A stretch of 11,878 nt of DNA from Anaerolineales bacterium UBA5069 (GTDB lineage Bacteria > Chloroflexota > Anaerolineae > Caldilineales > Caldilineaceae): the NCBI GenBank assembly GCA_002415895.1, contig DIAV01000338.1, positions 1-11,878 of the forward strand, in the 5' to 3' direction. The notes under the pieces are model-generated. The model had not been told where the DNA came from, did no database searches, and saw nothing but the letters and a program-made list of their open reading frames with translations. The position numbers were made by a program, and so were the translations under genes. Positions 1 to 8,570 of the stretch are shown here, piece by piece. Position 1 is the stretch's first letter. Each line of letters starts with the position of its first letter.

Positions 1-19
1 AGATGTGTATAAGAGACAG
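1..19 (+). other. Tn5 mosaic end / Nextera adapter residue (artefact)
   Basis: Bases 1-19 read AGATGTGTATAAGAGACAG, an exact match to the 19-bp Tn5 mosaic end used in Nextera tagmentation libraries. It sits exactly at the contig edge, where untrimmed adapter is expected. Translation through it gives a peptide beginning MCIRDR, a familiar adapter artefact. These bases should be trimmed and not read as a biological transposon end. Confidence 0.97.
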
Positions 20-294
20 ACACTCCTGCGCACAACGCTTTTCTTCAACTGGCGGACCCGCTCTGCACCCTGCACGAATGACTCAGCCTGGGAAGGATGG
101 CCGCGTTGATTTCAAGCGTATACTCTGTGCCATTCCAGCGCGCCTACCGAAAATGCAAACCGATTGTAAGCAATGTGGAATCAGGCTCGGCAGCCATGTC
201 GAACCTGCGTGCTGCTCCACTCTTTGTGCTGCCACTCCTGTAACGCACCGGAAGTGGCAGGTCAACACTTGTCCTCGCCCGATTACCGCTCCTT
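20..294. other. Leader region upstream of nosZ, no gene seen
   Basis: About 275 bp precede the nosZ ribosome binding site. I see no credible coding region; the open frame from base 3 starts inside the adapter and has no recognisable protein features. The region should hold the nosZ promoter, but no good sigma70-like -35/-10 pair is visible: a TATACT at 119-124 lacks a -35 at the right distance. A short dyad, ATTG-TAAG-CAAT (163-174), has 4-nt spacing like CRP/FNR-type sites, but its arms do not match the FNR consensus TTGAT/ATCAA. Confidence 0.5.
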
Positions 295-301
295 GAGGAG
301 G
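295..301 (+). promoter_or_regulatory. Ribosome binding site of nosZ
   Basis: GAGGAGG ends 6 nt before the ATG at 308. This near-perfect Shine-Dalgarno fixes the nosZ start at 308 and not at the upstream in-frame ATG at 173. A start at 173 would place 45 non-signal residues before the lipoprotein signal peptide. Confidence 0.9.
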
Positions 302-307
302 AACCCC

Positions 308-2290
<1,983 letters not shown>

Positions 2291-2298
2291 CAAATGGC

Positions 2299-2361
2299 GT
2301 TGGCTGGCGACTGTTACACTTCTCTTGTGGCAACGGGGGAGCAGCGCAGTCGCCAGCCAAC
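2299..2361 (+). repeat. Perfect 15-bp inverted repeat between nosZ and nosB (hairpin)
   Basis: The left arm GTTGGCTGGCGACTG (2299-2313) and right arm CAGTCGCCAGCCAAC (2347-2361) are perfect reverse complements separated by 33 nt. The left arm begins 8 nt after the nosZ stop. No T-tract follows, so it is not a classical intrinsic terminator. In RNA it would form a stable stem with a large loop, plausibly protecting the 3' end of nosZ mRNA or partly stopping read-through, so that NosZ is made in excess of the maturation proteins. That role is inference; the repeat itself is read directly. Confidence 0.85.
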
Positions 2362-2429
2362 CTGTCGGACGATCACCGCGATCAACGCGTTCACCGGCCA
2401 GCATTGCAACCTGTTGAGAGGAACCTCCG

Positions 2430-3080
2430 ATGTCCGGAGACATAGATCGTATCATTGGCCCGCGCGTGCCGGCGGATGAGCTTAAGGCGAATCGGGCACG
2501 CTATATGACGCCCACGCTGCTCTTTGCCGCGGCCGCCATATTACTCCTCATCTCTCTCGTTTTGCCCTGGTGGCAATTGACGCTGCATGCGCCGCAATAC
2601 CCCAAGGGGCTGACAGTGCAGGCCTATGTCAACCGTCTGGAGGGTGACGTGGGCGAAATTGATGGACTTAACCACTACATCGGCATGCGCCCGCTGGATG
2701 AAGCCGCATCCTTTGAACGCGAGATTTCAATCATCGGCATTGTGGGCGTCTCGCTGCTCATTCTGGCTGCTGTGCTCGTTCACAACCGCTGGGCGGCGCT
2801 GCTTGCACTGCCTGCGCTGCTCCTGCCCGTCATTTTCCTGGTGGACCTGCAGTACTGGCTGGCGAACTTTGGGCAGAACCTTGATCCAACAGCGCCCCTT
2901 TCGAGTAGCGTCGACCCGTTCGTGCCGCCGGTGCTGGGCAAGGGCGTCATTGCGCAGTTCAGCACGGTGGCCATGCCCAGCTGGGGACTCTGGCTGGCGT
3001 TCGTCGCCTCTGGATTGATTCTGGCGGGATTGTACTTCCACCGGCGCGCCTACAAGCCGCTTGTTGAACAAGCGGCCTAG
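2430..3080 (+). CDS. nosB: NosB-like four-span membrane protein of the nos cluster
   Basis: This 216-residue protein follows nosZ, as nosB does in clade II nos clusters. Its function is unproven; suggested roles are in NosZ maturation or electron transfer. Predicted membrane spans are near residues 28-46, 99-118, 122-144 and 185-204. The stretch between spans 1 and 2 looks like the conserved core of the family: HAPQYPKGL (53-61), then GDVGEIDGLNHYIGM (72-86). A second block, PPVLGKGVIAQF (166-177), precedes the last span. No haem, Cys-pair or iron-sulfur motif is present. The start has an AGAGGA element 7 nt upstream. The 139-nt gap from nosZ contains the long inverted repeat. Identity as NosB rests on position, topology and recognised blocks, so the symbol is less certain than for its neighbours. 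Confidence 0.75.
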   Translation: MSGDIDRIIGPRVPADELKANRARYMTPTLLFAAAAILLLISLVLPWWQLTLHAPQYPKGLTVQAYVNRLEGDVGEIDGLNHYIGMRPLDEAASFEREISIIGIVGVSLLILAAVLVHNRWAALLALPALLLPVIFLVDLQYWLANFGQNLDPTAPLSSSVDPFVPPVLGKGVIAQFSTVAMPSWGLWLAFVASGLILAGLYFHRRAYKPLVEQAA

Positions 3081-3137
3081 CTCTTCAACCCTGTGTTCAG
3101 CCCTGGATGATTCGCGTCCGCACGTACGAGATTGCGC

Positions 3138-4571
3138 ATGTTCCGCCCAAACTTCGCCGCCATTCTGCCACCATCCCTGGTTGCTGTCACGCTGTGCGTG
3201 CTGCTCACGCGCAGCGCGCACGGCGTTGCGGCGCGTGCAGATGCGCCTGCATTTGATCTGCAAGCGATGATTGCGCAGGCAGCGCCGGGCGATGTCATTG
3301 CTGTGCCGCCCGGAACCTATGCCGCGCCGCTGTTGATTGACAAGAGCGTGACGTTGGAAGGGAACGGCGCTGCCATCCTCCAGGGGGACGGCAGCGGCAA
3401 CGTCGTGCATATCACCGCGCCGGGCGTCACGCTGCGTGGCTTCGCGCTGCGCGGCACCGGCCTCTCGCTGGACCGTGAAGATGCGGCGGTGCGCGTCTCC
3501 GCCGCAGACGTGACCGTGGAAGACAATCAGATTGATGACGCGCTCTTCGGCATTTACTACGAGAATGCACCGCGCGGCGTGATTCGCGGCAATACGGTCG
3601 TCGGCATGGATTTATTGGAGTCGCGCCGAGGTGACGGGCTCAAGCTCTTCTACAGCGCCGACACGCTGGTGGAAGGCAATACGCTGCAGGAGACGCGTGA
3701 CGCCATTGTCTGGTACTCGCCCGGTACAATCGTGCGCGGCAACGTCATGGAGCATGGACGCTACGGCCTGCATTTCATGTCCACCGATAATCACATCATC
3801 GAAAACAACGTACTGCGCGGCAATTCCGTGGGAATCTACCTGATGTATGGCAGCAACTATACGGTGCGTAACAACCTGCTGGCCGACAATCGTGGCCCCA
3901 GCGGTTATGGCCTGGGGCTGAAGGAAACCAACCGCGCCACCATCGAGGGCAACCGCTTTGTCAACGATCGTGTGGGCGTCTACAGCGACAGTTCGCCCCT
4001 GCGGCCTGACGCCGTCGTCACATTTCGCAACAACCTCTTTGCCTTCAACGAAATCGCCCTCGTATTGCTGCCCAACGTGCGCCACAACGTTTATACGGAA
4101 AATGTCTTTTTGGAAAACGGTGAGCAGTTGAGTATTGCGGGTGGGGGCGAACTGGCACAGAACGAGTGGGCTCTGGACGGGCGCGGCAACTACTGGAGTG
4201 ACTACCATGGATTTGACGGCGATGGCGACGCAATCGGCGACATGCCCTACGTGTCGCAAAGCCTGTATGAAGACATGGCAGCGCGTCACCCCGAACTACG
4301 CCTCTTCCAGCTGAGCCCCGCCGCCGACGCGATTGACCTGGCCGCCAAAGCCTTTCCCATCTTTGCGCCGCGCCCACTGCTGGAGGACCCACACCCGTTG
4401 ACGCGCCCGCCGGCGTTGCCACCGGTGTCAGGCATGGCGCCGCCGCCTGTGGCGCTTAATCTGGTCGTCGCTTTGCTGCTCCTTGCCGCCGCTACCGTTG
4501 TGCTGACTCTGGGGCTGCGCAGCTTTATGCCTCGCGATACACCGTCCACTCTGCGAACGAGCATCAACTGA
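3138..4571 (+). CDS. nosD: NosD, beta-helix copper-maturation protein with C-terminal anchor
   Basis: The 477-residue protein is an extracytoplasmic right-handed beta-helix (CASH/NosD family) that works with the NosFY ABC transporter in assembling the CuZ centre of NosZ. Residues 1-29 form a Sec signal (MFRPNFAAIL, hydrophobic stretch, AHG). From about 40 the chain shows beta-helix rungs such as GVTLRGFALRGTG, NHIIENNVLRGN and NYTVRNNLLADN. The family end motif NYWSDY begins at residue 351 and runs into an Asp/Gly-rich GDMPY segment. A second hydrophobic segment (about 438-460) with a short Arg-containing tail suggests a C-terminal membrane anchor. The start is uncertain: ATG 3138 is preferred, with a TTG two codons upstream (3132), and neither has a strong Shine-Dalgarno. 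Its stop overlaps the nosF start by one base (TGATG), indicating translational coupling. Confidence 0.93.
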   Translation: MFRPNFAAILPPSLVAVTLCVLLTRSAHGVAARADAPAFDLQAMIAQAAPGDVIAVPPGTYAAPLLIDKSVTLEGNGAAILQGDGSGNVVHITAPGVTLRGFALRGTGLSLDREDAAVRVSAADVTVEDNQIDDALFGIYYENAPRGVIRGNTVVGMDLLESRRGDGLKLFYSADTLVEGNTLQETRDAIVWYSPGTIVRGNVMEHGRYGLHFMSTDNHIIENNVLRGNSVGIYLMYGSNYTVRNNLLADNRGPSGYGLGLKETNRATIEGNRFVNDRVGVYSDSSPLRPDAVVTFRNNLFAFNEIALVLLPNVRHNVYTENVFLENGEQLSIAGGGELAQNEWALDGRGNYWSDYHGFDGDGDAIGDMPYVSQSLYEDMAARHPELRLFQLSPAADAIDLAAKAFPIFAPRPLLEDPHPLTRPPALPPVSGMAPPPVALNLVVALLLLAAATVVLTLGLRSFMPRDTPSTLRTSIN

Positions 4572-5422
4572 TGATTCACTTTGAACATCTGACAAAAACA
4601 TTTGGCCGCTACCGCGCGGTGGACGATCTCTCACTCGACGTCAAGCCGCAGCAGGCAGTGGCGCTGTGGGGGCCGAATGGTGCAGGCAAAACCACTGTCA
4701 TCAAGTGTTTGCTGGGGTTGCTGCGTTACGAGGGGCGTATTACGCTCAATGGTTTCGACGCCCGCACGCAGGGACGGCAGGCGCGCAGCCTGCTCGGCTA
4801 TGTGCCCCAGGAACTCGCCTTCTACGATGACATGAAAACGCTGGAGAGCGGCTACTACTTTGCGCAACTCAAGCGCGCAGATATGGCACGCGTCCCGCTG
4901 GTGATGGCGCAGGTGGGGCTGGCAGACCACGGCGCCAAGCCTGTGCGCGCGCTCTCGGGTGGCATGAAACAGCGGCTGGCGCTGGCCCTTGCGCTGCTGG
5001 CTGATCCGCCTGTGCTGGTGCTCGACGAGCCCACCTCCAGCCTCGACACCGCCGCGCGCAGCCAGTTCCTCAACCTGCTCTGCCAGGTCAAGGCCGAAGG
5101 CAAGACAATCATTTTCACCTCACACCGCATTGAAGAAGTAGAGGCGCTGGCGGATGAAGTGCTGATCATGGACACCGGCAAGGTGATTGGTCGCTGTCCT
5201 GCCTACCGTCTTGCCGAAGAAGCGGGCCTGCGCACGCAGGTCAAGCTGATCATTGCGCCGGACAAGCTGGATGCCGCGCTGCATGTGCTCAAGGCAGACG
5301 GCTTCACTGTGCGCCGCAATGGCGTGGGCGTGCTCGTGGATGTGCTCCCGCGCGAGAAGGCGCAGCCAATTCATAGCCTTAGCCGCGCCGACATCCACAT
5401 CACCGATTTCGAGGTGGAGTAA
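4571..5422 (+). CDS. nosF: NosF, ABC transporter ATPase of NosDFY
   Basis: This 283-residue ATPase energises NosY, and NosDFY is needed for CuZ assembly on NosZ. All ABC motifs are intact: Walker A GPNGAGKTT (34-42), Q-loop Q80 in GYVPQE, signature LSGGM (128-132), Walker B VLVLDEP (148-154), D-loop SSLD (156-159) and switch histidine H185 in TSHR. About 65 further residues after the nucleotide-binding core (from about 220) form the C-terminal extension often seen in NosF/CcmA-like ATPases. The ATG overlaps the nosD stop, and nosY begins 4 nt after the nosF stop, so the three are probably translated as a coupled block. ATPase identity is certain; the NosF name rests on the nosD and nosY neighbours. 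Confidence 0.95.
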   Translation: MIHFEHLTKTFGRYRAVDDLSLDVKPQQAVALWGPNGAGKTTVIKCLLGLLRYEGRITLNGFDARTQGRQARSLLGYVPQELAFYDDMKTLESGYYFAQLKRADMARVPLVMAQVGLADHGAKPVRALSGGMKQRLALALALLADPPVLVLDEPTSSLDTAARSQFLNLLCQVKAEGKTIIFTSHRIEEVEALADEVLIMDTGKVIGRCPAYRLAEEAGLRTQVKLIIAPDKLDAALHVLKADGFTVRRNGVGVLVDVLPREKAQPIHSLSRADIHITDFEVE

Positions 5423-5426
5423 GCGG

Positions 5427-6260
5427 ATGGATCTGCATACCGTTTGGACAATTGCGCGCAAGGAACTGCGCGACGCGCTCCACAATCGCTGGTTCCTGCT
5501 CTATACGCTCGCCTTTATCGGGCTGTCGCTGGGGCTGAGCTACCTTGCCATGTCGGGTTCCGGCATTGCGGGCTTTGCGGGCTTTGGCCGCACCGCGGCC
5601 AGCCTGATCAATCTGGTGCTGCTCATTGTCCCACTCATGGCGCTGACAGTGGGCGCGCAGTCGCTCGCAGGCGAACAGGAGCGCAAGACCATGGCCTACC
5701 TGCTCGCGCAGCCAATCACTCGCCTTGAGGTCTATGTGGGCAAGTATTTGGGGCTGACAATGAGTCTCTTCGCTTCGCTGGTGCTGGGCTTCGGTATTTC
5801 GGGGCTGGTGCTGGCGATTGACGGCAGCGGTGCGTCTGACCCGTGGAGCTACCTGATTCTCGTCGGTCTGGCATTCGCACTCTGCCTGGTCATGCTGAGT
5901 GTCGGCTTTCTTGTTTCGGCGCTCACGCGGCGCGCGGGGGTGGCCGTTGGCATTGGCCTTTTCCTTTGGCTTGCCTTTGTCTTCCTGGGTGATCTGGGGA
6001 TGATGGGCACGGCTGTCGCCATGCGGATGCCCATCAACGGGCTTTTCTGGCTCTCACTGGCCAATCCGCTTCAGGTCTTCAAGATGGCGGCCATTCTCAA
6101 CATCAATGCCACACTCGACGTGCTGGGCCCGGCCGGCATCTTTGCAATGCAGGAGTACGGAAGCAAGCTGCCGTTGATCTTTATTGGCGTGTTGGTGATC
6201 TGGGCGGTGCTCCCCGGCGTGGCGGCGTTCGTGCGCTTTGACACAAGCAACGATTTCTAG
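5427..6260 (+). CDS. nosY: NosY, ABC-2 type permease of NosDFY
   Basis: This 277-residue membrane protein is the permease partner of NosF. Its length matches the NosY family. The N-terminus MDLHTVWTIARKELRDAL is the amphipathic helix typical of ABC-2 permeases. About six membrane spans are seen near 21-41, 58-78, 110-131, 142-164, 170-190 and 247-268. The segment GEQERKTMAYLLAQPITRLE (82-101), between spans 2 and 3, is the conserved cytoplasmic coupling helix. The ATG at 5427 follows the nosF stop by 4 nt, with GGTGGAG serving as ribosome binding site across the nosF stop. An upstream in-frame extension to 5253 lies inside nosF and is discounted. Confidence 0.93.
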   Translation: MDLHTVWTIARKELRDALHNRWFLLYTLAFIGLSLGLSYLAMSGSGIAGFAGFGRTAASLINLVLLIVPLMALTVGAQSLAGEQERKTMAYLLAQPITRLEVYVGKYLGLTMSLFASLVLGFGISGLVLAIDGSGASDPWSYLILVGLAFALCLVMLSVGFLVSALTRRAGVAVGIGLFLWLAFVFLGDLGMMGTAVAMRMPINGLFWLSLANPLQVFKMAAILNINATLDVLGPAGIFAMQEYGSKLPLIFIGVLVIWAVLPGVAAFVRFDTSNDF

Positions 6261-6276
6261 CGCCGGCCCCGCGTGG

Positions 6277-6304
6277 CACGCACACGATGTTCAGCGCGTG
6301 CGTG
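6277..6304 (+). repeat. Imperfect hairpin in the nosY-nosL gap
   Basis: CACGCACACG (6277-6286) and CGCGTGCGTG (6295-6304) pair at 9 of 10 positions around an 8-nt loop, 16 nt after the nosY stop. No T-tract follows. The 184-nt gap to nosL is the longest inside the cluster. The hairpin could be a weak terminator or a processing site, with nosL having its own promoter; no clear promoter is visible. Confidence 0.45.
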
Positions 6305-6444
6305 AACCATCGGCGTCTGGCTGAAACGCGACTGTTGGCCGTTGCGCATCGTTTCACCCGTTTTGTGCTGAATCACAGGCGCATCGCAGATGGACGCAAT
6401 GGGAAACGCAAGGGATGGCAAGGATAGTAGAGTGAGTGTACACA

Positions 6445-6930
6445 ATGGCTGAGAAGCTGCGCCCAGAAAAAAGGTGGTGGACCGTTGCGCTGGTGCTGCT
6501 TGTGCTGGCAGGGTGTGCGGTGGGGAGTGCAACGCCCGCGCCCCCCGATATTCGCTATGGTGAGGATGTTTGCGCTGACTGCAACATGATCATTAGCGAT
6601 CCTCGCTTTGCCGCGGGCTACGCTGTCGAGATTGAGCCTGGCCGCTTCGAGAGCCTGGCCTTTGATGACATTGGCGACATGGTGAGCCACCTGAAGAACC
6701 ATCAGGCGCTGAAGGTAGCCGGCCTTTGGGTGCACGATTACTGGAGTGACGAGTGGATTGACGCCGAGACTGCACTTTATGTCGTGAGTTCCAATATTCA
6801 CTCACCCATGGGTCATGGTGTAGCCGCCTTCGCTATCGAAAGCAGGGCAAAGCAATTGGCAGAGGAAATGGATGGCAACGTCTATGACTGGAATCGCATG
6901 CGTGCCGAAATGCTGCAACACAACCACTAA
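6445..6930 (+). CDS. nosL: NosL, copper-binding lipoprotein
   Basis: NosL is a lipoprotein that binds Cu(I) and supplies copper to apo-NosZ with NosDFY. With the ATG start the protein has 161 residues: a positive N-terminus (MAEKLRPEKR), a hydrophobic stretch, and the lipobox LAGC with lipid cysteine C24. The metal motif CADCNM (C43-M48, CxxCxM) is intact. The later SxMGHG-type motif of the family appears as HSPMGHG. The start is not firm: GTG at 6436, three codons upstream, is also possible, and Shine-Dalgarno elements are weak for both (GAGTGA 9 nt before the ATG). It sits downstream of nosY, as expected. Family assignment is strong. Confidence 0.93.
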   Translation: MAEKLRPEKRWWTVALVLLVLAGCAVGSATPAPPDIRYGEDVCADCNMIISDPRFAAGYAVEIEPGRFESLAFDDIGDMVSHLKNHQALKVAGLWVHDYWSDEWIDAETALYVVSSNIHSPMGHGVAAFAIESRAKQLAEEMDGNVYDWNRMRAEMLQHNH

Positions 6931-7050
6931 ACCGTCGCGAGATCAGCGCTATCGTTTGCACTGAACCCAATCCCAGGCTTGCCTGACAGCGATACAATTG
7001 CCATTAACTGTAAATGGGCGCACGGCGCCTCAAACTGAAAGAGAGAAACG

Positions 7051-7476
7051 ATGCCTAACAAGTCCCGCGTGTTTGTCCTGATGTTGATTGTCTTTGTTCT
7101 CACGCTTCTGGCTGCCTGTGGCGATGACAAGGAGAGCGATGCCGCCGCCGCACCGTCCGCTGCGCCGATTGCGGCAGCGCCCGCGGGTGATGCCGCCAAG
7201 GGCAAGGAGATATTCAGCACCACTTGCCTTGCGTGCCACGGTGAAGGCGGTGTGGGCGTGCCGAACCTGGGCAAGGATATGACGACGAGCACCTTCATTC
7301 ATGGGGCCAATGATGAAGACCTGCTCGCTTTCATCAAGAAGGGGCGCGACCCGAGTGACCCAGCCAACACCACCGGCGTGGCCATGCCTTCCAAGGGGGG
7401 CAACCCGGCGCTTTCGGATGAGGACCTGATGGACGTAATCGCTTACGTTCGCACGCTGAACGCGAACGCCAAATAG
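7051..7476 (+). CDS. Mono-haem cytochrome c lipoprotein, probable electron donor to NosZ
   Basis: The 141-residue protein has a lipoprotein signal peptide (MPNKSR, hydrophobic run, LAAC) with lipid cysteine C23, then an Ala/Pro/Asp-rich flexible linker (about 30-46). A class I cytochrome c domain follows with the haem motif CLACH (C59, C62, H63). The likely sixth ligand is M112 in GVAMPSKGG. The linker and lipid anchor suit a tethered shuttle on the outer membrane face, passing electrons from a quinol-oxidising complex to the CuA site of NosZ. Clade II nos clusters commonly carry such cytochromes (nosC), but I cannot assign it to a particular NosC subtype. A purine-rich GAAAGAGAGAA precedes the ATG. 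The stop codon lies within the hairpin at 7468-7498. Confidence 0.9.
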   Translation: MPNKSRVFVLMLIVFVLTLLAACGDDKESDAAAAPSAAPIAAAPAGDAAKGKEIFSTTCLACHGEGGVGVPNLGKDMTTSTFIHGANDEDLLAFIKKGRDPSDPANTTGVAMPSKGGNPALSDEDLMDVIAYVRTLNANAK

Positions 7477-7498
7477 CGCCTTAGCAGGCGCATTTGGC
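7468..7498 (+). terminator. Hairpin across the cytochrome c stop codon
   Basis: GCCAAAT (7468-7474) pairs with ATTTGGC (7492-7498), and after a single bulged A (7475) GCGCC (7476-7480) pairs with GGCGC (7487-7491) around the loop TTAGCA. The 12-bp stem contains the TAG stop (7474-7476). No T-run follows. It is likely part of the 3' end of the nos transcript. Confidence 0.6.
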
Positions 7499-7520
7499 AA
7501 ACACCAGAGCAGTAGCTGTG

Positions 7521-7550
7521 ACAGCGAGGCGCTTCGAAGCGCCTCGCTGT
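7521..7550. terminator. Perfect 30-nt palindrome, probable terminator of the nos cluster
   Basis: Bases 7521-7550 are a perfect 30-nt palindrome: ACAGCGAGGCGCT, loop TCGA, AGCGCCTCGCTGT, giving a 13-bp stem. It lies 45 nt after the last nos-cluster gene and follows another strong hairpin. Being symmetric, it would fold in transcripts from either side. No T-tract follows on either strand, so termination would not be canonical. An operator-like role is possible but less likely at a 3' end. Confidence 0.65.
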
Positions 7551-7874
7551 GCGCGTCTATGGTTCGGGACAACTTGTGGGCAAGTCGCCAGGCTTGCTGG
7601 CCGATGAGACGGAGCACAGCGCCAGGCCAACTGCGCGATGGCCAATGTGCCTACCCCTCCACCACCTTGGGCCTATACTGCAGCGCCTCGGGCGCATGGA
7701 CGAAGGCGAAGCGGCGGCACGTCGAGGCGGAGCCTCCATCCGGCGGCGTGGCGCCGCAAGAAGTCGCACTACGACCCCATCGGTTCTATGCGGCTGCAAA
7801 TCTGGAAGACCATGCCGGATTGCCGTAATCGCCACTGGGGCAGGGGTACGCGCAATCTGCCACTGTCAGTCGCG
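7551..7874. other. Intergenic stretch without a recognisable gene
   Basis: About 324 bp separate the nos terminator hairpins from the tetR stop. Several frames are open on both strands, as expected for this GC content, but their translations are Arg/Pro/Ala-rich, mutually overlapping and without domains. I see no tRNA, CRISPR or insertion-sequence feature. A short stretch on the + strand resembles a single TPR-like helix pair (LGPILQRLGRMDEGEAAARR), too little to call. It may be a decayed gene or plain spacer. Confidence 0.55.
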
Positions 7875-8471
7875 TCAATTGCCCAGTACAGACACGGGTG
7901 CGGTGATCAAGGGCAGTACCTCCGCCGCAAAGTCCTCGGCGGACTGCTCTCCCCCCTGCCGGCGCCACTCCACTGCCGCTCCATAGAGTGACCAACTCAT
8001 CAGCGTCGCGGCAATTGCCAGGCGGCTGGGCTGCACATGCGCGAGCGGCTGTATATCGAGCCAGGCGCGCACCTGCTCGCCCAGCTGGCGCTTGATCTGC
8101 GCCTCCACGAGCGATTCGAACATCTTAAAGGAGCGCCGGCAGCGCGTCTCAATCGAGCTCATGTGGTCGGTGACGGCCAGAAAGAGCTGGCGCAGGTGTT
8201 CGGGTGTGGTGTCCATGCGCGCGCTCAACCGCGCCTGAAGCGTCAGCCCAAAGCCCTCGCGAATCAGATCGTCGAGTAGCGCATACTTGTCGGGGAAGTG
8301 GGCGTAGAAGGTCGCCCGGTTGACTGTCGCACGCGCGGCAATGTCCTGAATGGTAATGTCGTCAAAGCTCTTCTCGGCCTGCAGGCTCACAAAGGCATCC
8401 ACGATCAGCTTGCGCGTTCGCTTGACACGCGGGTCGATCCGTTCGGGCGTCTGTAGTACGGTATCCAACAC
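7875..8471 (-). CDS. TetR/AcrR-family transcriptional regulator
   Basis: The 198-residue protein has an N-terminal TetR-type helix-turn-helix (about residues 20-62), with the typical run ITIQDIAARATVNRATFYAHF followed by KYALLDDLI. The C-terminal ligand domain (about 75-198) ends with a block like SWSLYGAAVEWRRQG, common in TetR_C families, and is too divergent to suggest a ligand. The start is GTG at 8471, supported by GAGGAGGG just upstream. It is divergent from the SDR gene, and the shared intergenic region holds repeated TGTTGTCTA elements overlapping both promoters, so it most likely represses itself and the SDR-led genes until an inducer binds. That regulation is inferred from layout. 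Confidence 0.93.
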   Translation of the reverse strand: MLDTVLQTPERIDPRVKRTRKLIVDAFVSLQAEKSFDDITIQDIAARATVNRATFYAHFPDKYALLDDLIREGFGLTLQARLSARMDTTPEHLRQLFLAVTDHMSSIETRCRRSFKMFESLVEAQIKRQLGEQVRAWLDIQPLAHVQPSRLAIAATLMSWSLYGAAVEWRRQGGEQSAEDFAAEVLPLITAPVSVLGN

Positions 8472-8476
8472 TTTGC

Positions 8477-8482
8477 CCTCCT
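8477..8482 (-). promoter_or_regulatory. Ribosome binding site of tetR, supports the GTG start
   Basis: On the - strand AGGAGG (within GAGGAGGG, 8476-8483) lies 5 nt before the GTG codon at 8471-8469. The element decides the start, since no suitable ATG is close. Confidence 0.85.
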
Positions 8483-8483
8483 C

Positions 8484-8499
8484 TGTTGTCTAGGCAACA
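8484..8499. promoter_or_regulatory. Putative TetR operator O1 (tetR leader)
   Basis: TGTTGTCTAGGCAACA is a 16-bp imperfect palindrome (one mismatched pair) that matches the element at 8557-8572 in 15 of 16 positions. It lies in the tetR 5' leader immediately upstream of the ribosome binding site. The centre-to-centre distance to the second element is 73 bp, close to seven helical turns. Operator function is inferred. Confidence 0.75.
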
Positions 8500-8541
8500 A
8501 AACCGCCAATCTGCTGGTTGACATGGCTTCAAGTGATCTTT

Positions 8542-8570
8542 AGTATAGCAAACACTTGTTGTCTAGTCAA
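8542..8570 (-). promoter_or_regulatory. Sigma70-type promoter of tetR
   Basis: On the - strand TTGACT (8570-8565) and TATACT (8547-8542) are separated by exactly 17 nt, one mismatch each from the -35 and -10 consensus. Transcription would start near 8535, giving a leader of about 60 nt that contains operator O1. The operator element at 8557-8572 overlaps the -35 hexamer. Confidence 0.8.

Noticed and set aside
1..19. A real transposon end or insertion sequence
   Set aside because: No transposase or second inverted end is present, and the position exactly at the contig edge fits library adapter.
106..124. nosZ promoter TTGATT...TATACT
   Set aside because: The spacer is only 7 nt, far from the 16-18 nt needed for a sigma70-type promoter.
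163..174. FNR/DNR-type site upstream of nosZ (ATTG-TAAG-CAAT)
   Set aside because: The spacing is right but the arms do not fit TTGAT/ATCAA, and a 12-bp dyad of this kind arises easily by chance.
3..296. 97-residue open frame starting MCIRDR
   Set aside because: It starts inside the Tn5/Nextera adapter sequence and has no protein-like features. It is a known type of artefact.
2727..3410. 227-residue open frame on the - strand over nosB/nosD
   Set aside because: The translation is low-complexity Gln/Arg/His-rich and lies antisense to two real genes.
3612..4289. 225-residue open frame on the - strand over nosD
   Set aside because: It is the reverse of the NosD beta-helix repeats and shows no independent coding signs.
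7549..7986. 145-residue + strand open frame with a TPR-like segment
   Set aside because: There is only one possible helix pair, the rest is Arg/Cys-rich, and its 3' third overlaps the end of tetR on the opposite strand.
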